The notes: generated from the sequence alone by a model not told the origin. A DNA stretch of 64,000 nt from Paenibacillus sp. P25 (GCA_024704175.1 CP085629.1:4278001-4342000); one strand, 5' to 3'; shown: positions 1 to 10,526, numbered from the stretch's first letter. Made by a program: numbers and translations.

Positions 1-44
1 GCTGCTGTACAAGTATGTACTCCATTCTTGAGACGCCGTATATG

Positions 45-80
45 CAAAAAAACCACCTCCAGGACACGCCTGAAGGTGGA
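45..80 (-). terminator. Rho-independent terminator of the SDR gene
   Basis: CCACCT at 53-58 pairs with AGGTGG at 74-79, with further CAGG/CCTG pairing inside. An A-run at 45-52 gives a U-tail on the minus strand. It lies just downstream of the SDR gene stop. Bases 1-44 show no supportable feature. Confidence 0.8.
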
Positions 81-97
81 TCGCTCTAAAAGCCTTA

Positions 98-879
98 TTA
101 CAGCGCGGCGCCTTTGCCGCCGTCGACATTGACCGCCGTTCCGGTAACGTAGGAGGCTGCATCCGATGCGAGAAACGCGATGACTCTTGCGGCTTCCTCC
201 GTATTGCCGATGCGTCCGAGCGGGATTTGATGGCGGGGATTCTCGGCATATTCCTCCCAGGTCAGCTCCGGCGCCTGGCGCTTCCAGGCCTTCTCGATTT
301 GGTCGCGCGGATCATGCCGATGCATACCGAGTTGACCCGGATCCCGTCGGGGGCCAAATCCCGGCTCATCGCCTTGGTCAGGGCCAGTCCGGCGGCACGG
401 CTTACCGTAGTAGGCAGAGAGGAGGCCGGCGGCGTTTTCGCTGCGGAGGTGGTAATGTTCACGATGGCCCCGCCCCCGGCCTCCCGCATATAGGGAACGG
501 CGGCGCGCGAGATCCGAATGGCCGCGAACAGTTTTAAGTCCAGGTCGTTCTCCCACAGCTCGTCGGTCACCTTCTCGAACGGCCCGGCCGCTGAAGTGCC
601 CGCGTTATTCACCACAATATCCAGCCTGCCGAAGCGCTCAACCGTGATCGCGACCACCTTCTGGCATTCATCCGGCAAGGTGACATCCGCTTGAATATAT
701 AAAACCTCGGCCCCCGTTTTTCCCGAAATCACCGTGGCCGCCTTCTGAAGCTGCTCCTCGCCCCGTGCGCAAATCGCCACCTGCGCGCCTTCCTTCGCCA
801 GCGTCAGCGCCGTTTCGAACCCGATTCCTTTGCTGCCCCCGGTAACGAGAGCTACCTTACCCCGTAAACCCAAGTCCAT
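98..879 (-). CDS. SDR family oxidoreductase, divergent subfamily (frameshifted)
   Basis: Short-chain dehydrogenase/reductase of about 260 residues, presumably an NAD(P)-dependent cytosolic enzyme of unknown substrate. The N-terminus has the glycine-rich cofactor loop TGGSKGIG and the NNAG motif follows near residue 90. The C-terminus (ASYVTGTAVNVDGG) is read in another frame, so there is a shift near 310-350. Where classical SDRs have YxxxK, this protein reads LPTTVSRAAG, so both the catalytic Tyr and Lys appear replaced (Thr, Arg). The start ATG at 879 follows GGAGGAGACGTACG. A terminator lies downstream, and no operon partner is visible. The fold is certain. The reaction is not. Confidence 0.85.
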
Positions 880-1083
880 CGTACGTCTCCTCCCTATCGT
901 TCCGTAATCAAACAAGAAGTCTCCGTTCGCCCATTCTTCGTCCAGGCCATGCATCCCTATGATACCAATGCCGAAAAGACCCCGTCAATTCGGCTACCCG
1001 CAGACAGCCAAAAGGACCGCCCAAGCGGTAAATTCGCCCGGACGGCCCTTAGTCACGCATATATTGGCTTGCCTTCCGACAAC

Positions 1084-2420
1084 TTAGAGATGCGGCGTGC
1101 TCGGCTTCCAGGTATTCCCTCCGTCGGCCGTAAACATCAGATAATCCCCTTTAGTCGGGTCGTAAACCCGTACCCAGCCGGCCTTGTCCGTGAAAAACTT
1201 CAGCTGCTCGAAGCTCCATTCCTGGCCTTCCTGGATTTTGCGCTCGAACGTCTTGCCTCCGTCATGCGTTACGGCCAGCCCGCCGCCGATCGGTCCGGCA
1301 CCGGCGCTCAGCGGAACGAAGCCGGTCGTCTCCGACACAAACTGCAGCCCTCTCGTATAAGGCCGGCCGCCCCGCATCTCGGACACCTTCGTCCAGGTAG
1401 CTCCCCCGTCGCGTGTGGCATACAGGCTCGATTGCAGATTTTCCAGACTCAGCACCATAAACCAGCCCTGCTTTGGGTTGATGAAGGAAATGCCTACGTT
1501 CCGCATATTCGACGAATCCTGCGGCGACCACTGCAAATTCCAATGCGCCCCGCCGTCCGTGGTGTTCACGATCGTAATAGCGCACTGCTCGCCCGCCTGC
1601 TGCTCCTCCGGCTTGCAGCCTTTGCCCGCTCTTCCCATCACCCAGGCATGCTTGCCGTCCTGATCGAACGCTCCCTGCTCCGGGATAAAAGGACCGATGT
1701 GGAAATTAACCGCCTTCCACTGCTTTCCGCCGTCGGAGGTTTCGAGCATTTGGTACCCGGCGATGACAAAAGCCTTTTGCGAGCTAACCGGAAACACGCG
1801 GTCCTCGCTGTACAGATTGACATTCTGCACTTTTGTCTGCCACTGCGCCGTCCATTTGGCTCCACCGTCGTCGGAGCGTACGATTCGCAGCTGCGAACAC
1901 AGGCGCTGGCCCTGCTCTTCCCGGCGTCCCGTTTTGCCGACAATCCAGCCCACCGACTCGTCGGCAAAGCCAACGGCGCGCACATTCAAATCCGGGAGTG
2001 CGCTTTTCTTCCATGTTGCGCCTCCGTCCGGGGTTCGCCAAAGCTCGGAGCCCTGCTTCCCTTCCGCCACGGTCCATCCCTGCTTCTCGCTGATAAAATA
2101 CATATCCGCCAGCTTCAGCGGTTCGCCGCTCGGAGCCGCCCCCGAGCCGCCCCCTTCCCCTCGCGGTGCGGAAGGCGTTTCCGGCTGCGAAGCGGCGGGA
2201 ACATCCGGCTTGCCCCCGTCCCCGCCCCGGAGCCGGAGCCCGCAGGCTGCGAACCGGACGGAGCCGTCGCGGCCGGCGGGGAGGCGGAGGAGGCGCTTCC
2301 GGCGGTATCCTTCCCCGGCGTACCGGCGGTTCCGCAACCGGTGAGCGACCATAGTCCTGCCAGAACGGCTGGAAGCCAGTTGATTTTTTTACGGTACTGT
2401 TTCATGGATTCGATTTTCAT
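1084..2420 (-). CDS. Lipoprotein with YCF48/BNR-like repeats (frameshifted)
   Basis: Predicted secreted lipoprotein of about 445 residues. The signal peptide ends in the lipobox LTGC near residue 29, followed by a low-complexity Ser/Gly/Pro/Ala linker. The rest is a beta-propeller-like series of repeats, each carrying DGG(A/K)xW motifs (for example TPDGGATWKK, TADGGNTWKP) and GW turns, as in YCF48/photosystem II assembly factor-like and sialidase BNR proteins. The linker and repeat domain are in different frames, with a shift near 2205-2225 in a G/C-rich run. The start at 2420 follows AAAGGAGCGAGAAG. The function is unknown. Extracellular binding or a surface scaffold is inference. Confidence 0.75.
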
Positions 2421-2661
2421 CTTCTCGCTCCTTTCTTAGCTGCAGTTACTACTACTGACGAGATGCGGTCGCAAAAAGTTGACATTTTAGTAAAAATCAT
2501 ATTTTTCCGCAGCATCCATAGTATTCCTCAAGCCGGAGCATCCTATTGTAAAAAATTCGTCCTGCCACCTTCCAGGCCGACTTCCCGTGAAACATAATTT
2601 CCCCGGGCCGGGGCATACTACCTAGCGGCCTATCTACCTTCCGTCGAAAGGAGGAAACGCT

Positions 2662-2796
2662 ATGGACAACAACCTTACCGGCAATACGGAAGACTACCTG
2701 AAGAAGCTGCATGACACGCAGGAGAAGGACGAGAAAAACCGCCGGACGCAGGGGCACAACCGTCCGGGAGACAAGTCGCCGAACCATAAGCATTAA
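2662..2796 (+). CDS. Small hydrophilic protein, 44 residues (DUF4023-like)
   Basis: Complete small gene with a strong ribosome binding site (AAAGGAGGAAACGCT then ATG) and a terminator 18 bases after the stop. The product is highly charged and ends in SPNHKH. The middle part QEKDEKNRRTQGHN resembles the short DUF4023 proteins of Paenibacillus and Bacillus, but this is recognition from memory. There is no membrane segment or cysteine. The role is unknown. A TTGACA at 2479-2484 might belong to its promoter, but no convincing -10 follows at normal spacing. Confidence 0.7.
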   Translation: MDNNLTGNTEDYLKKLHDTQEKDEKNRRTQGHNRPGDKSPNHKH

Positions 2797-2811
2797 GCCC
2801 CCGCCCCATGC

Positions 2812-2842
2812 GAAAAGCCCCTCAGCCGAATGAGGGGCTTTA
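2812..2842. terminator. Bidirectional terminator
   Basis: AAAGCCCCTCA at 2814-2824 pairs perfectly with TGAGGGGCTTT at 2831-2841 around a 6-base loop. It sits between the convergent small peptide gene (+) and the esterase-like gene (-) and can serve both. Confidence 0.85.
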
Positions 2843-2911
2843 TGGCTTCGCACAAGACTTGTTCATCGCGCCGGCGCGTGGTAGACAAGGACCGCTTTGC
2901 GTTGATCCCCG

Positions 2912-4181
2912 CTAGACGTAAACCGGTTCGACAGCCAGCGGATGAAGCGCTTCGGTACGATCCACATGGATGAAAGCGTCGTATCGCTTCGCGATCACCG
3001 TCGGTACGTAGTTCCCCGTTCATAGGCGGGATGGTACACGACCCCGATGGCCCGGTGGCCTAGCGCGGACTGCCGGAATGCGGGAACCTCGCCCACGAAC
3101 AGCGGCTTGTCGTAACCGCCTGCCTCATGCATCAGCGCTTCCCAGCTGCCCGCCTGTCCCGGCGGGACGTTCATCACCTCGGGCTCTTCGCCCCAGCCCG
3201 CGCGGCAATGACCGTTCCGGCATAAGTGCCGAAGCCGACTGCGTAGACCCGGCCCTCCGGCTCCCGCTCCCGGAGCAGCTGGCCGACGTTGACCATCCCT
3301 TCGGCGGCCATATCCGTCGCCCGGGCGTCGCCGATATGCGTATTATGCTCCCAGATAATCGCTTTGGCGGACGGGCCGTAAAAATCGACAATGCGGCTTA
3401 GCGCCTCCACCATGTGCCGGTCGCGGACATTCCAGGATTCGGCGTCATCCGTAATCATAGTCCGGTAATAACGCTCCGCATTCAGCGTGACCAGCGCATT
3501 AACCTCCGCATGCAATCCCGCTTCTTCCGAGTCGCCCTCCTCCATATGCCGGGCCGAGCGCAGCTGCGTAAGCGACTGGACGACCTCCTCCTCACAGCCC
3601 TCCCCATAGAGCGCCGACGAAATGCCGTAGGACTGTCCCTGCCTCCAATAAGGCTCGAAGCAGGCAAACGCCTGTTTGGCCGTTTGCAGCAGTCCCTTGG
3701 GTCCCTTCCGATCTAAGTAACGCAGAATCTCATCCATCGATTCCCAGAGACTGTAAACGTCGATTCCGTAAAAACCGGCCCGATCCTGGGGCTCCCGTCC
3801 TTCGTTGAAGCGGCGGAGCCAATCGATGAGCCCGATCATCTCCCGGTTGGCCCACATCCAGGTCGGCCAGCGGTTGAAATCCTGCAGCGCGGCTTCCGCC
3901 GTCTCAGGCGCTCCCGGTGCCCATTTCACATAGCGGTTCACGGTAAAGCAGGACGGCCAATCGCCTTCAACGGCAATCATGCGGAAGCCTTTCTCTTCTA
4001 CAAGCCTGCGGGTCAGCTCGGCCCGGTACCGGTAAAACTCCGACGTCCCGTGCGAGGCTTCGCCAAGCAGCACATAGCGGGCGTCTCCGGCCGCTTCCAC
4101 CAGAGCGCCCAAATCGGCGGCGGTGCGCAGAGGAATCGAGCGGCGGCGGATTTCTTCGATGACGGGTGCTGATGAATTCAT
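2912..4181 (-). CDS. Erythromycin esterase family hydrolase (frameshifted)
   Basis: Member of the erythromycin esterase/EreA-like family (PF05139), about 422 residues. The conserved motifs are GEASHGTSEF near residue 43, EGDWPS near 70 and EHNTHIGDAR near 280. They carry the His and Glu residues that act in macrolactone hydrolysis in EreA/EreB. Two frameshifts are needed, one near 3175-3190 and one near 3012. The corrected C-terminus ends ...ALHPLAVEPVYV with the stop at 2912. The start ATG at 4181 follows TGGAGGTTACCCCCGCT. Many family members do not confer macrolide resistance, so the substrate is open. It stands alone between terminators. Confidence 0.85.
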
Positions 4182-4264
4182 AGCGGGGGTAACCTCCACA
4201 TTTTTTGGAGTTAGTATTTCCCAAGCAGGCTTCATTCAGCGACCTATATTTTGAGCCGGAACAC

Positions 4265-4302
4265 AAAAAAGGCACCTGCCTCCTTAAAGAAGCAAAGGTG
4301 CC
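4265..4302 (-). terminator. Terminator of the deacetylase gene
   Basis: GGCACCT (4271-4277) pairs with AGGTGCC (4296-4302). An A-run at 4265-4270 gives the U-tail on the minus strand, 8 bases after the stop at 4310. Confidence 0.75.
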
Positions 4303-4309
4303 CCGGAAA

Positions 4310-5111
4310 TCAGCCGATTCGGATCGTGGAGCCTCCCGGAATCTCGACCGGCGTTCCTTCCACGCTGACCCAGACGGCCTGTGCCGACGGGTTGTTGACC
4401 AGCCCTCCCGATACCGAAAAGCGCAGCCGGTCCAAAGCCCGCTTATACTCCACGATCTCCGCATTAGTGGCGTACCAGATCTCGTCCCGCCCGCCAAGCA
4501 GCTTCCCGAACTGTTCCACCAAATCCCAGTTGCCGTCGTTTTCGAACTCGTAGCTGTGCCCCCACACATAGAACAGCGACATGTGGCTGTGCCGCGGCTT
4601 CAGCTCTACAAATTTTTCCCCGTATTCGATCATCTGCTTATGGTGGCAGGTCGGGGACCAGAGGAGAAAATTGTCAGGCATATCAAACGTTCCGGAGCTC
4701 TTGACCGTACGCGCATATTCGATCCCCAGCGACGGCAAGCATGCCGGCCACCTGGGCATTCCACGTTCCGAACGGGTAGCTCATGCCTCTTACCGGATAG
4801 CCTGCCAGCGCCTCCAGCGCCTGCCGGTCCTCCATGATTTCCATCACGACGCGCTCCGGCGGCGATTGCTCCAGGAACGGATGCTCTACCGTATGGGCGG
4901 AAATTTCATGGCCCGCATACAGCGCGACCACTTCGCCCGCTTCAATATAGCTCGGGTTTCCAAGAAAACCGGAATTCAAATGAAAGGTACCCCGCAAGCC
5001 GTACTCGTTAAAAATCCGCACCAGTCTCCGATCATATTCGCGTCCGTCGTCGAAGCTGAGTGTAAGCGCTTTTGTTTTACCGCCCGGGAATAGATCGTAT
5101 CGAATCCGCAA
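4310..5111 (-). CDS. Polysaccharide deacetylase family protein (frameshifted)
   Basis: NodB-type carbohydrate esterase of about 266 residues. Visible motifs are TLSFDDG (metal/catalytic Asp) near residue 17 and SAHTVEHPF (HxxxH metal ligands) near residue 75. YPFGTWN follows, and a C-terminal ACY-like part contains FYVWGHSYEF. The N- and C-terminal halves are in different frames, with a shift near 4730-4745. No signal peptide is seen, so the protein looks cytoplasmic. TTG at 5111 is the best start because GGAGG lies 7 bases before it and no in-frame ATG has a ribosome binding site. The substrate (N-acetylated sugar polymer or small amide) is not determinable. Confidence 0.85.
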
Positions 5112-5802
5112 GTGAATGGCCTCCTTAAAATCATGTTTAGAGATCAGTGTCCATGGAAGAGTATACCACTTCCGATCTCTGTGAAATAGCCTTTCACCGA
5201 TCTTTTTGCGCGGCCGGGCGAACCCCCGACGCAAATGAAAATAGGGATTCTGCTTATCGGTTAATAACCAGAATCCCTACCCTTGGGTCACTTCATTATT
5301 CAATTGTCAGATGACATCTCCATTCCAAATTAGCTTAAAAATTCAGTTTCGTTACTTTTCCTTCATTCGGTTGATTCCCCGCATGCCGTCAAAAAAGGAT
5401 CTTCACCTGCTCCTTTCCCGCATAATACTGGCATGCTTCGCTAACCTACTTCATTGGACTATCCCCTTCCGTTTGGTGTTCTATATCAACTTCATTACGG
5501 GATGGTCAGTTCGGACCCGAGGGTCCGTTTCGTCGGCGATACCGATGAATCCCGAATGAAGAAGATAGCGAAAACGTTCGGCGGAATACCAAATGCTGCG
5601 ATGAAGCCGCCCTGCCGGGCTTGTCTGCTGTTCATCTGATGAAGGTAAAGCTTTGTTGTTGTCTTCATCATATCTTAATATTTGATTTTTGTAAATATTC
5701 AGAATATTCAATTATGGTTTATTTTCCCTCTAGTTCACCGCTTATTCTCGTTTATTCTACAGGATTCTTTTTATTTGGGCTTCTTCTGCAGGCATGAGGC
5801 CT
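5112..5802. other. Gene-poor intergenic region
   Basis: About 690 bases, markedly more A/T-rich than its surroundings. Short open frames on both strands have no ribosome binding site, no recognisable motif and atypical composition. The only clear structure is the inverted repeat at 5242-5279. It may be a decayed gene or a regulatory spacer. Nothing in it supports a call. Confidence 0.5.
5242..5279. repeat. Perfect 11-bp inverted repeat
   Basis: TAGGGATTCTG at 5242-5252 pairs with CAGAATCCCTA at 5269-5279 around a 16-base spacer. It lies 130 bases upstream of the deacetylase start. It could be a terminator of a lost gene, since T/A runs nearby are weak. Confidence 0.6.
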
Positions 5803-6573
5803 CTACGACTTTCTTGCTTTCAGCATCATGTAATCTCCTTCGAAGCTCACCATTCTTCCCTCCGCTTCGGTCACTCCCATGGCCCGTTTCAAGGCGGCGG
5901 ACCGGCCCAGAATATAAGCCTCGAGTTCGCGCTGCTCCGCTTCCGGCACGCTCATTCTCCGGCACCAGGACTCAAAGACGAACGTTTTGCGCGATTGCAC
6001 TAGCTGCTCGAGCCGAAGCCCGGCCCCTTCCGTCCGGCGGATCCACTCCGTTTTCGTCCAGGCGCGAACATGGCTGGGATCTCTTCGCTTCTCCACATCA
6101 TTGTATAACCGGTCCACTTCCTCCGCTTCCGGGGCGATGTTGTCCATCAAGATGAAAGTACCTCCCGCTGACAGCACACGAGCCGCTTCGCTCACGAACG
6201 CATCCGGATTCGGGAAGTGATGGGCGGCGATCCGGCATACGATCAGGTCAAAGCTGGCCGGTTCAAAAGGCGACTTCTCGGCATCCCCCGCCACGAAGCG
6301 AATCCGGTCATGCCCTTTGGATCTCAGAAAAGCTTCGGCCGTACTCAGCATCTCCGGCGTGAGGTCCACCGCCGTCAATCGCTCCACCAAGGGAGACACC
6401 GCAAGCGCCGCATGACCGCCACCGGTAGCCAAATCCAGCGCATCCTTCGCCTGCTCGGACTTGACCCAATCCGCCAGCGACTGGAGATCGGCTCCCTCCT
6501 CGTGCAGCGGGCTGTGAACATAATTCGCCACATTGCGGCCGAACTGCAGCTTGACTCGCTCTTTGATATCCAT
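5803..6573 (-). CDS. Class I SAM-dependent methyltransferase
   Basis: Intact gene of 256 residues. The SAM-binding signature is DLATGGGHAALAV near residue 46, followed by the acidic end of beta-2 (AVDLTPEM) and the motif VCRIAAHHFPNPDAFVSEAARVL typical of UbiE/YcgJ-like methyltransferases. The His-rich HHFPN segment is common in the Methyltransf_11 group. The start ATG at 6573 follows CGGAGGGATGCACG. It is monocistronic and faces away from the PDH operon terminator. The acceptor substrate cannot be told from sequence. Confidence 0.9.
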   Translation of the reverse strand: MDIKERVKLQFGRNVANYVHSPLHEEGADLQSLADWVKSEQAKDALDLATGGGHAALAVSPLVERLTAVDLTPEMLSTAEAFLRSKGHDRIRFVAGDAEKSPFEPASFDLIVCRIAAHHFPNPDAFVSEAARVLSAGGTFILMDNIAPEAEEVDRLYNDVEKRRDPSHVRAWTKTEWIRRTEGAGLRLEQLVQSRKTFVFESWCRRMSVPEAEQRELEAYILGRSAALKRAMGVTEAEGRMVSFEGDYMMLKARKS

Positions 6574-6703
6574 CGTGCATCCCTCCGAAGTTATTTCATT
6601 ATGTGAAACTATGTTTCATATAATGGTCTTATTTCGATCATAATTCATGAACCGTTATTTGTAAATAAGCAAAAAGGCCGGTTTCCTTTTACCTGGGAAA
6701 ATC

Positions 6704-6741
6704 AAAAAACCGAAGCCCCGGGTCATTCCGGAACTTCGGTT
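6704..6741 (-). terminator. Terminator of the pdh operon
   Basis: ACCGAAG (6709-6715) pairs with CTTCGGT (6734-6740), with additional CCCCGG/CCGG pairing inside. A-run 6704-6708 supplies the U-tail. It lies 20 bases after the pdhD stop. Confidence 0.8.
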
Positions 6742-6759
6742 GGTGTAACAAGATATGGC

Positions 6760-8177
6760 TTATTTGCCCAGTACGTGAATCGGATGACCCAGCGCGACTT
6801 CGGCGGCGTCCATCGTGATTTCGCCGAGCGTCGGATGCGCATGAATCGTTAATGCGATATCTTCGAGCGTAGCTCCCATTTCGATCGCGGTCGTCAGCTC
6901 CGAGATCAGGTTCGACGCCTCGGCACCGACCACTTGTGCACCGATCAAGAGGCCGCTGTCTTTGTCGGCCACGAGCTTCACGAAGCCCTCAGAAGCGTTC
7001 ATCGTCTGTGCCCGGCCGTTCGCGCCGTAAGGGAACTTGCCTGTCGTTACATTCAAGCCTTTTGCTTTCGCTTCCGTTTCGCTGAGGCCTACGCCCGCGA
7101 TTTCCGGATCGGAGAAGACGACGGCCGGAATGACCTTGTAGTCCACAACGCTCGGCGACCCTGCGATCGATTCCGCGTGACCACTTTGCCTTCATAGGAA
7201 GCTTTGTGCGCGAGAGCCGGTCCCGGCACGATATCACCGATCGCGTAGATGTGAGGAACGCTCGTTTGGCCTTTCTCGTTTACTTTGATCAGGCCGCGTT
7301 CGCCCATTTCAATGCCTGCGAGCTCGAGCGACAGGTCTCCGTCCGTGTTCGGACGACGTCCTACCGTCACAAGCACATATTCGGCGGTAACCTTCTTCTC
7401 TTCGCCTTTGACCGTATAAGTGACGGTAACGTCCTTATCGGTTTGTTCACAACCCTGCGCCATCGCTTCAGTGACAATGTCCACCTCAAGCTTTTTCAGG
7501 TTGCGTGCAACCGGCTGGGACATTTCCTTCTCGAAGCCCGGCAGGATGGAGTCGGAGCCTTCCAGCACCGTAACCTTCGTTCCGAACTTCGCAAACGTCT
7601 GGCCGAGCTCGATTCCGATATAGCCGCCGCCGATGACGACGAGGCTCTTCGGAACTTCGCTCAGGTTCAACGCTTCGGTCGAGGACAGGACGCGCCCGCC
7701 GAACGGGAACGCCTTGAGCTCGATCGGGCGGGAGCCTGTTGCGATAATGCAGTAATTGAACTTGTAGCGGGCCGTTTCGTTATCGTTAAAGACGCGCGCT
7801 TCGCGGTCGTTGATGAACAGCGCTTCGCCGTTAAATACCTGTACTTTGTTGCCCTTCAGCAGCATGCCGACGCCGCCGGTTTGCTTCTTGACGATGCCGT
7901 TCTTCCACTCTTGAACCTTGGCGAAGTCGACCTTCACATTATCGGCCATGATGCCGATCGAGTACGCCGTGCTTCGCGATTTCATATTGATGCGCCGCGG
8001 AAATCAGCGCTTTGGACGGAATGCATCCGCGATTCAGGCAAACGCCGCCGAGCTCGGCTTTGTCCACCACCAGCACGCTCTTGCCCAGCTGGGCGGCGCG
8101 AATGGCCGCCACATAACCGCCGGGGCCTCCCCGATGACGAGCACGTCAATTTCTACCGATGCGTCTCCAACTACCAT
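6760..8177 (-). CDS. pdhD: Dihydrolipoyl dehydrogenase, PDH E3 (three frameshifts)
   Basis: FAD flavoprotein of about 472 residues that reoxidises dihydrolipoyl-E2 with NAD+. Read across frames it has the redox-active disulfide CLNRGC, an NAD-binding Rossmann motif VIGGGYIGIELG, the FAD segment VGRRPNTDGL-like, IYAIGDIV, and the C-terminal HAHPTLGE, whose His is the catalytic base. Shifts are needed near 8131 (a lost G in the first GGGPGG loop), near 7970 and near 7165. The ATG at 8177 lies 6 bases after the pdhC stop, and its ribosome binding site GGAGGTG is inside the last pdhC codons. It is the last gene of pdhABCD. Confidence 0.93.
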
Positions 8178-8183
8178 AGCGGA

Positions 8184-9524
8184 TTACACCTCCATGACAA
8201 GCAGTTCCGGATCCGCCAGCGGCTGCTTGATATAGTTCATAAAGTTTTGCGCCGTTGCGCCGTCGATGATCCGGTGGTCGAAGCTGAGGGACAGGGCCAT
8301 GACCGGAGCCACAACGATCTCGCCGTTCTTCACCACAGGCTTCTCGGTGATGCGGCCCGTACCCAGGATGGCCACTTCCGGGAAGTTGATGATCGGCGTG
8401 AAGAACATGCCGCCTGCCGAACCGATGTTGGTGATGGAGATCGTAGATCCCTTCATCTCCGCCGGTCCGAGCTTGCCTTCGCGGCCGCGTGCGGCCAGAT
8501 CCTTGATCGCTTCCGCAATGGTCCAGATGTTCTTGCGGTCTGCGTCCTGGATGACCGGAACGATGAGGCCGTTATCCGTATCGGTAGCGATCCCGATGTT
8601 GTAGTACTTTTTGTAGACGATCTCGTTCTTTTCTTCGTCGATCATCGCGTTGAGCGCCGGGAACTGGCGGGCCGCCGCTACCAATGCCTTCACGATGAAC
8701 GGCAGGTAAGTCAGCTTCGTGCCCTTCTTCTCGGCGATCGGCTTCGCCTTCGCGCGGAGCGCGACGAGTCGCGTGACGTCGACTTCGTCCATCAGCGTCA
8801 CGTGAGGCGCCGTGTACGCGCTCTTCACCATCGCATTCGCGATCGCCTTGCGAATGCCTTTGAGCGGAACGCGTTCTTCCACGCGTTCGCCGCTTACCCG
8901 CTTTGCCGCCGAAGACGCAGCAGGGAGCGCCGCTGCAGCCGGGGCTGCGCCCGCCGCCGCCGCCGGAGCCGCCGGCGCCGCTTGGCCGCCGCCGGCCGCA
9001 AAGCCGAGAACATCTTCACGCGTCACGCGACCGTTCTTACCGGTCGCAGGAACGTCGGCGATGTTCACGCCTTTCTCGCGCGCGAACTTGCGCACGCTCG
9101 GCGTAGCCAACACCTGGCCGCCCGCCTTGGCCGGGGCGGCGGAAGCCGCCGGCGCCAGCGCCGGTGCAGGCGCCACGTCCGCGCCGCCCTTGGCCACGTC
9201 GGCCTCGGCCGGAGCCGTTGCCGCGGGCGCCGCCGGAGCGCTTGCCGCTTCGCCATGGCCGCCCGCTTGCTGCGGCACCTCGCCGGTCACCTCGATCACG
9301 GCGATCAGATCGCCGATCGTACAAACCGTGCCTTCCTCCACCTTCAGCTCAACGATGGTACCTTCTACCGGAGAAGGAACCTCTACCGTCGATTTATCAT
9401 TTTGAACGTCCATCAGGATCGTTTCGTCGTTGACTTTGTCGCCCGGCTTCACATGCCACTTGACGATTTCGCCCTCGTGAATGCCTTCCCCGAGCTCCGG
9501 GAATTTATATTCGAATTTTGCCAT
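8184..9524 (-). CDS. pdhC: Pyruvate dehydrogenase E2, dihydrolipoyl acetyltransferase
   Basis: Intact E2 core protein of about 446 residues. The domains in order are one lipoyl domain (residues about 1-76, lipoyl Lys in DVQNDKSTVE), an Ala/Pro/Gly-rich flexible linker, the peripheral E1/E3-binding domain (ATPSVRKFARE...GKNGRVTREDV, about 137-173), a second Ala-rich linker, and the catalytic acetyltransferase domain. The last domain ends with the active-site motif SFDHRIIDGA. The ATG at 9524 is preferred over 9530 because GGTGAG is then properly spaced. Lipoylation of the Lys would depend on LipL, encoded nearby at 12574-13420. Confidence 0.96.
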   Translation of the reverse strand: MAKFEYKFPELGEGIHEGEIVKWHVKPGDKVNDETILMDVQNDKSTVEVPSPVEGTIVELKVEEGTVCTIGDLIAVIEVTGEVPQQAGGHGEAASAPAAPAATAPAEADVAKGGADVAPAPALAPAASAAPAKAGGQVLATPSVRKFAREKGVNIADVPATGKNGRVTREDVLGFAAGGGQAAPAAPAAAAGAAPAAAALPAASSAAKRVSGERVEERVPLKGIRKAIANAMVKSAYTAPHVTLMDEVDVTRLVALRAKAKPIAEKKGTKLTYLPFIVKALVAAARQFPALNAMIDEEKNEIVYKKYYNIGIATDTDNGLIVPVIQDADRKNIWTIAEAIKDLAARGREGKLGPAEMKGSTISITNIGSAGGMFFTPIINFPEVAILGTGRITEKPVVKNGEIVVAPVMALSLSFDHRIIDGATAQNFMNYIKQPLADPELLVMEV

Positions 9525-9545
9525 AGCCATCTCACCGTCCTCGAA

Positions 9546-10526
9546 TTAGAAATCCAGCACTTTATTCAGTCCTGCTACAATACGCGCAGGATTAGGCGAC
9601 CATTGATCCTCCACTTGGGCGAACGGATAAACCGTATCCGGCGGAGCCACGCGAAGCACGGGAGCTTCCAGATGCAAAATCGCTTTTTCGTTGATTTGCG
9701 CGATGACTTCGGCGGCGATACCGGCCGTCTTCTGCGCTTCCTGCACCACGATGGCGCGGTTCGTTTTCTTGATCGATTCGACAATCGTGTCGATATCGAG
9801 CGGCATCAGCGTGCGCAGGTCGATGACTTCCACCTTCGCACCGCGGGATTTCTCGATTTCTTCAGCGGCTTTGAGCGACGTATGAACCATAGCGCCGTAA
9901 GTGATGATCGTAGCGTCGGAGCCTTCGCGCACGACGTTCGCTTTACCGATCGGGACTGTATATTCGCCTTCCGGCACTTCCGCGCGGAACGAACGGTACA
10001 GGTTAAGGTGCTCCATGAAGAAGACCGGATCGTTGTCGCGGATCGCGGAGATGAGGAGCCCTTTCGCATCGTAAGGGTTCGAAGGCACAACCACCTTGAT
10101 CCCCGGCGTTTGCGTAAGCAGGCCTTCGAGCGGGTCGGTGTGCAGCTCGGTCGCTTTAACCCCGCCGCCGAACGGCGTGCGGATCGTGATCGGCGCGTTG
10201 TAACGGCCGCCGGAACGGTAGCGCAGGCGGGCCGCTTGTACCGCGATCTGGTCGAGAGCTTCGAAGATAAAGCCGACGAACTGGATCTCCATGATCGGAC
10301 GGAAGCCTTGTGTCGACATCCCGACGGCCATACCGCCGATCGCGGACTCGGCCAGCGGCGTATCGAATACGCGCTCTTCCCCGAATTCGGCCTGAAGACC
10401 TTCGGTCGCACGGAATACGCCGCCGACTTTACCTACGTCTTCCCCGAAAATTACTACGTTCGGATCGCGCTGAAGCTCAACGCGCATCGCGTCTTTTATC
10501 GCTTGAATCATTGTCATTTGAGCCAT
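9546..10526 (-). CDS. pdhB: Pyruvate dehydrogenase E1 beta subunit
   Basis: Intact, 326 residues, usual length. Transketolase-type pyrimidine-binding and C-terminal domains are present: FGEDVGKVGGVFRAT at residue 28, FDTPLAESAIGG at 53, and the RTPFGGG loop. It pairs with PdhA to form the thiamine-diphosphate-dependent E1 that decarboxylates pyruvate and acetylates the E2 lipoyl group. It sits between pdhA (19 bases upstream) and pdhC (21 bases downstream) in one transcription unit. Confidence 0.97.
   Translation of the reverse strand: MAQMTMIQAIKDAMRVELQRDPNVVIFGEDVGKVGGVFRATEGLQAEFGEERVFDTPLAESAIGGMAVGMSTQGFRPIMEIQFVGFIFEALDQIAVQAARLRYRSGGRYNAPITIRTPFGGGVKATELHTDPLEGLLTQTPGIKVVVPSNPYDAKGLLISAIRDNDPVFFMEHLNLYRSFRAEVPEGEYTVPIGKANVVREGSDATIITYGAMVHTSLKAAEEIEKSRGAKVEVIDLRTLMPLDIDTIVESIKKTNRAIVVQEAQKTAGIAAEVIAQINEKAILHLEAPVLRVAPPDTVYPFAQVEDQWSPNPARIVAGLNKVLDF

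Noticed and set aside
5311..5711. Small open frames in the A/T-rich region
   Set aside because: Neither strand offers a ribosome binding site, motif or codon use like the neighbours.
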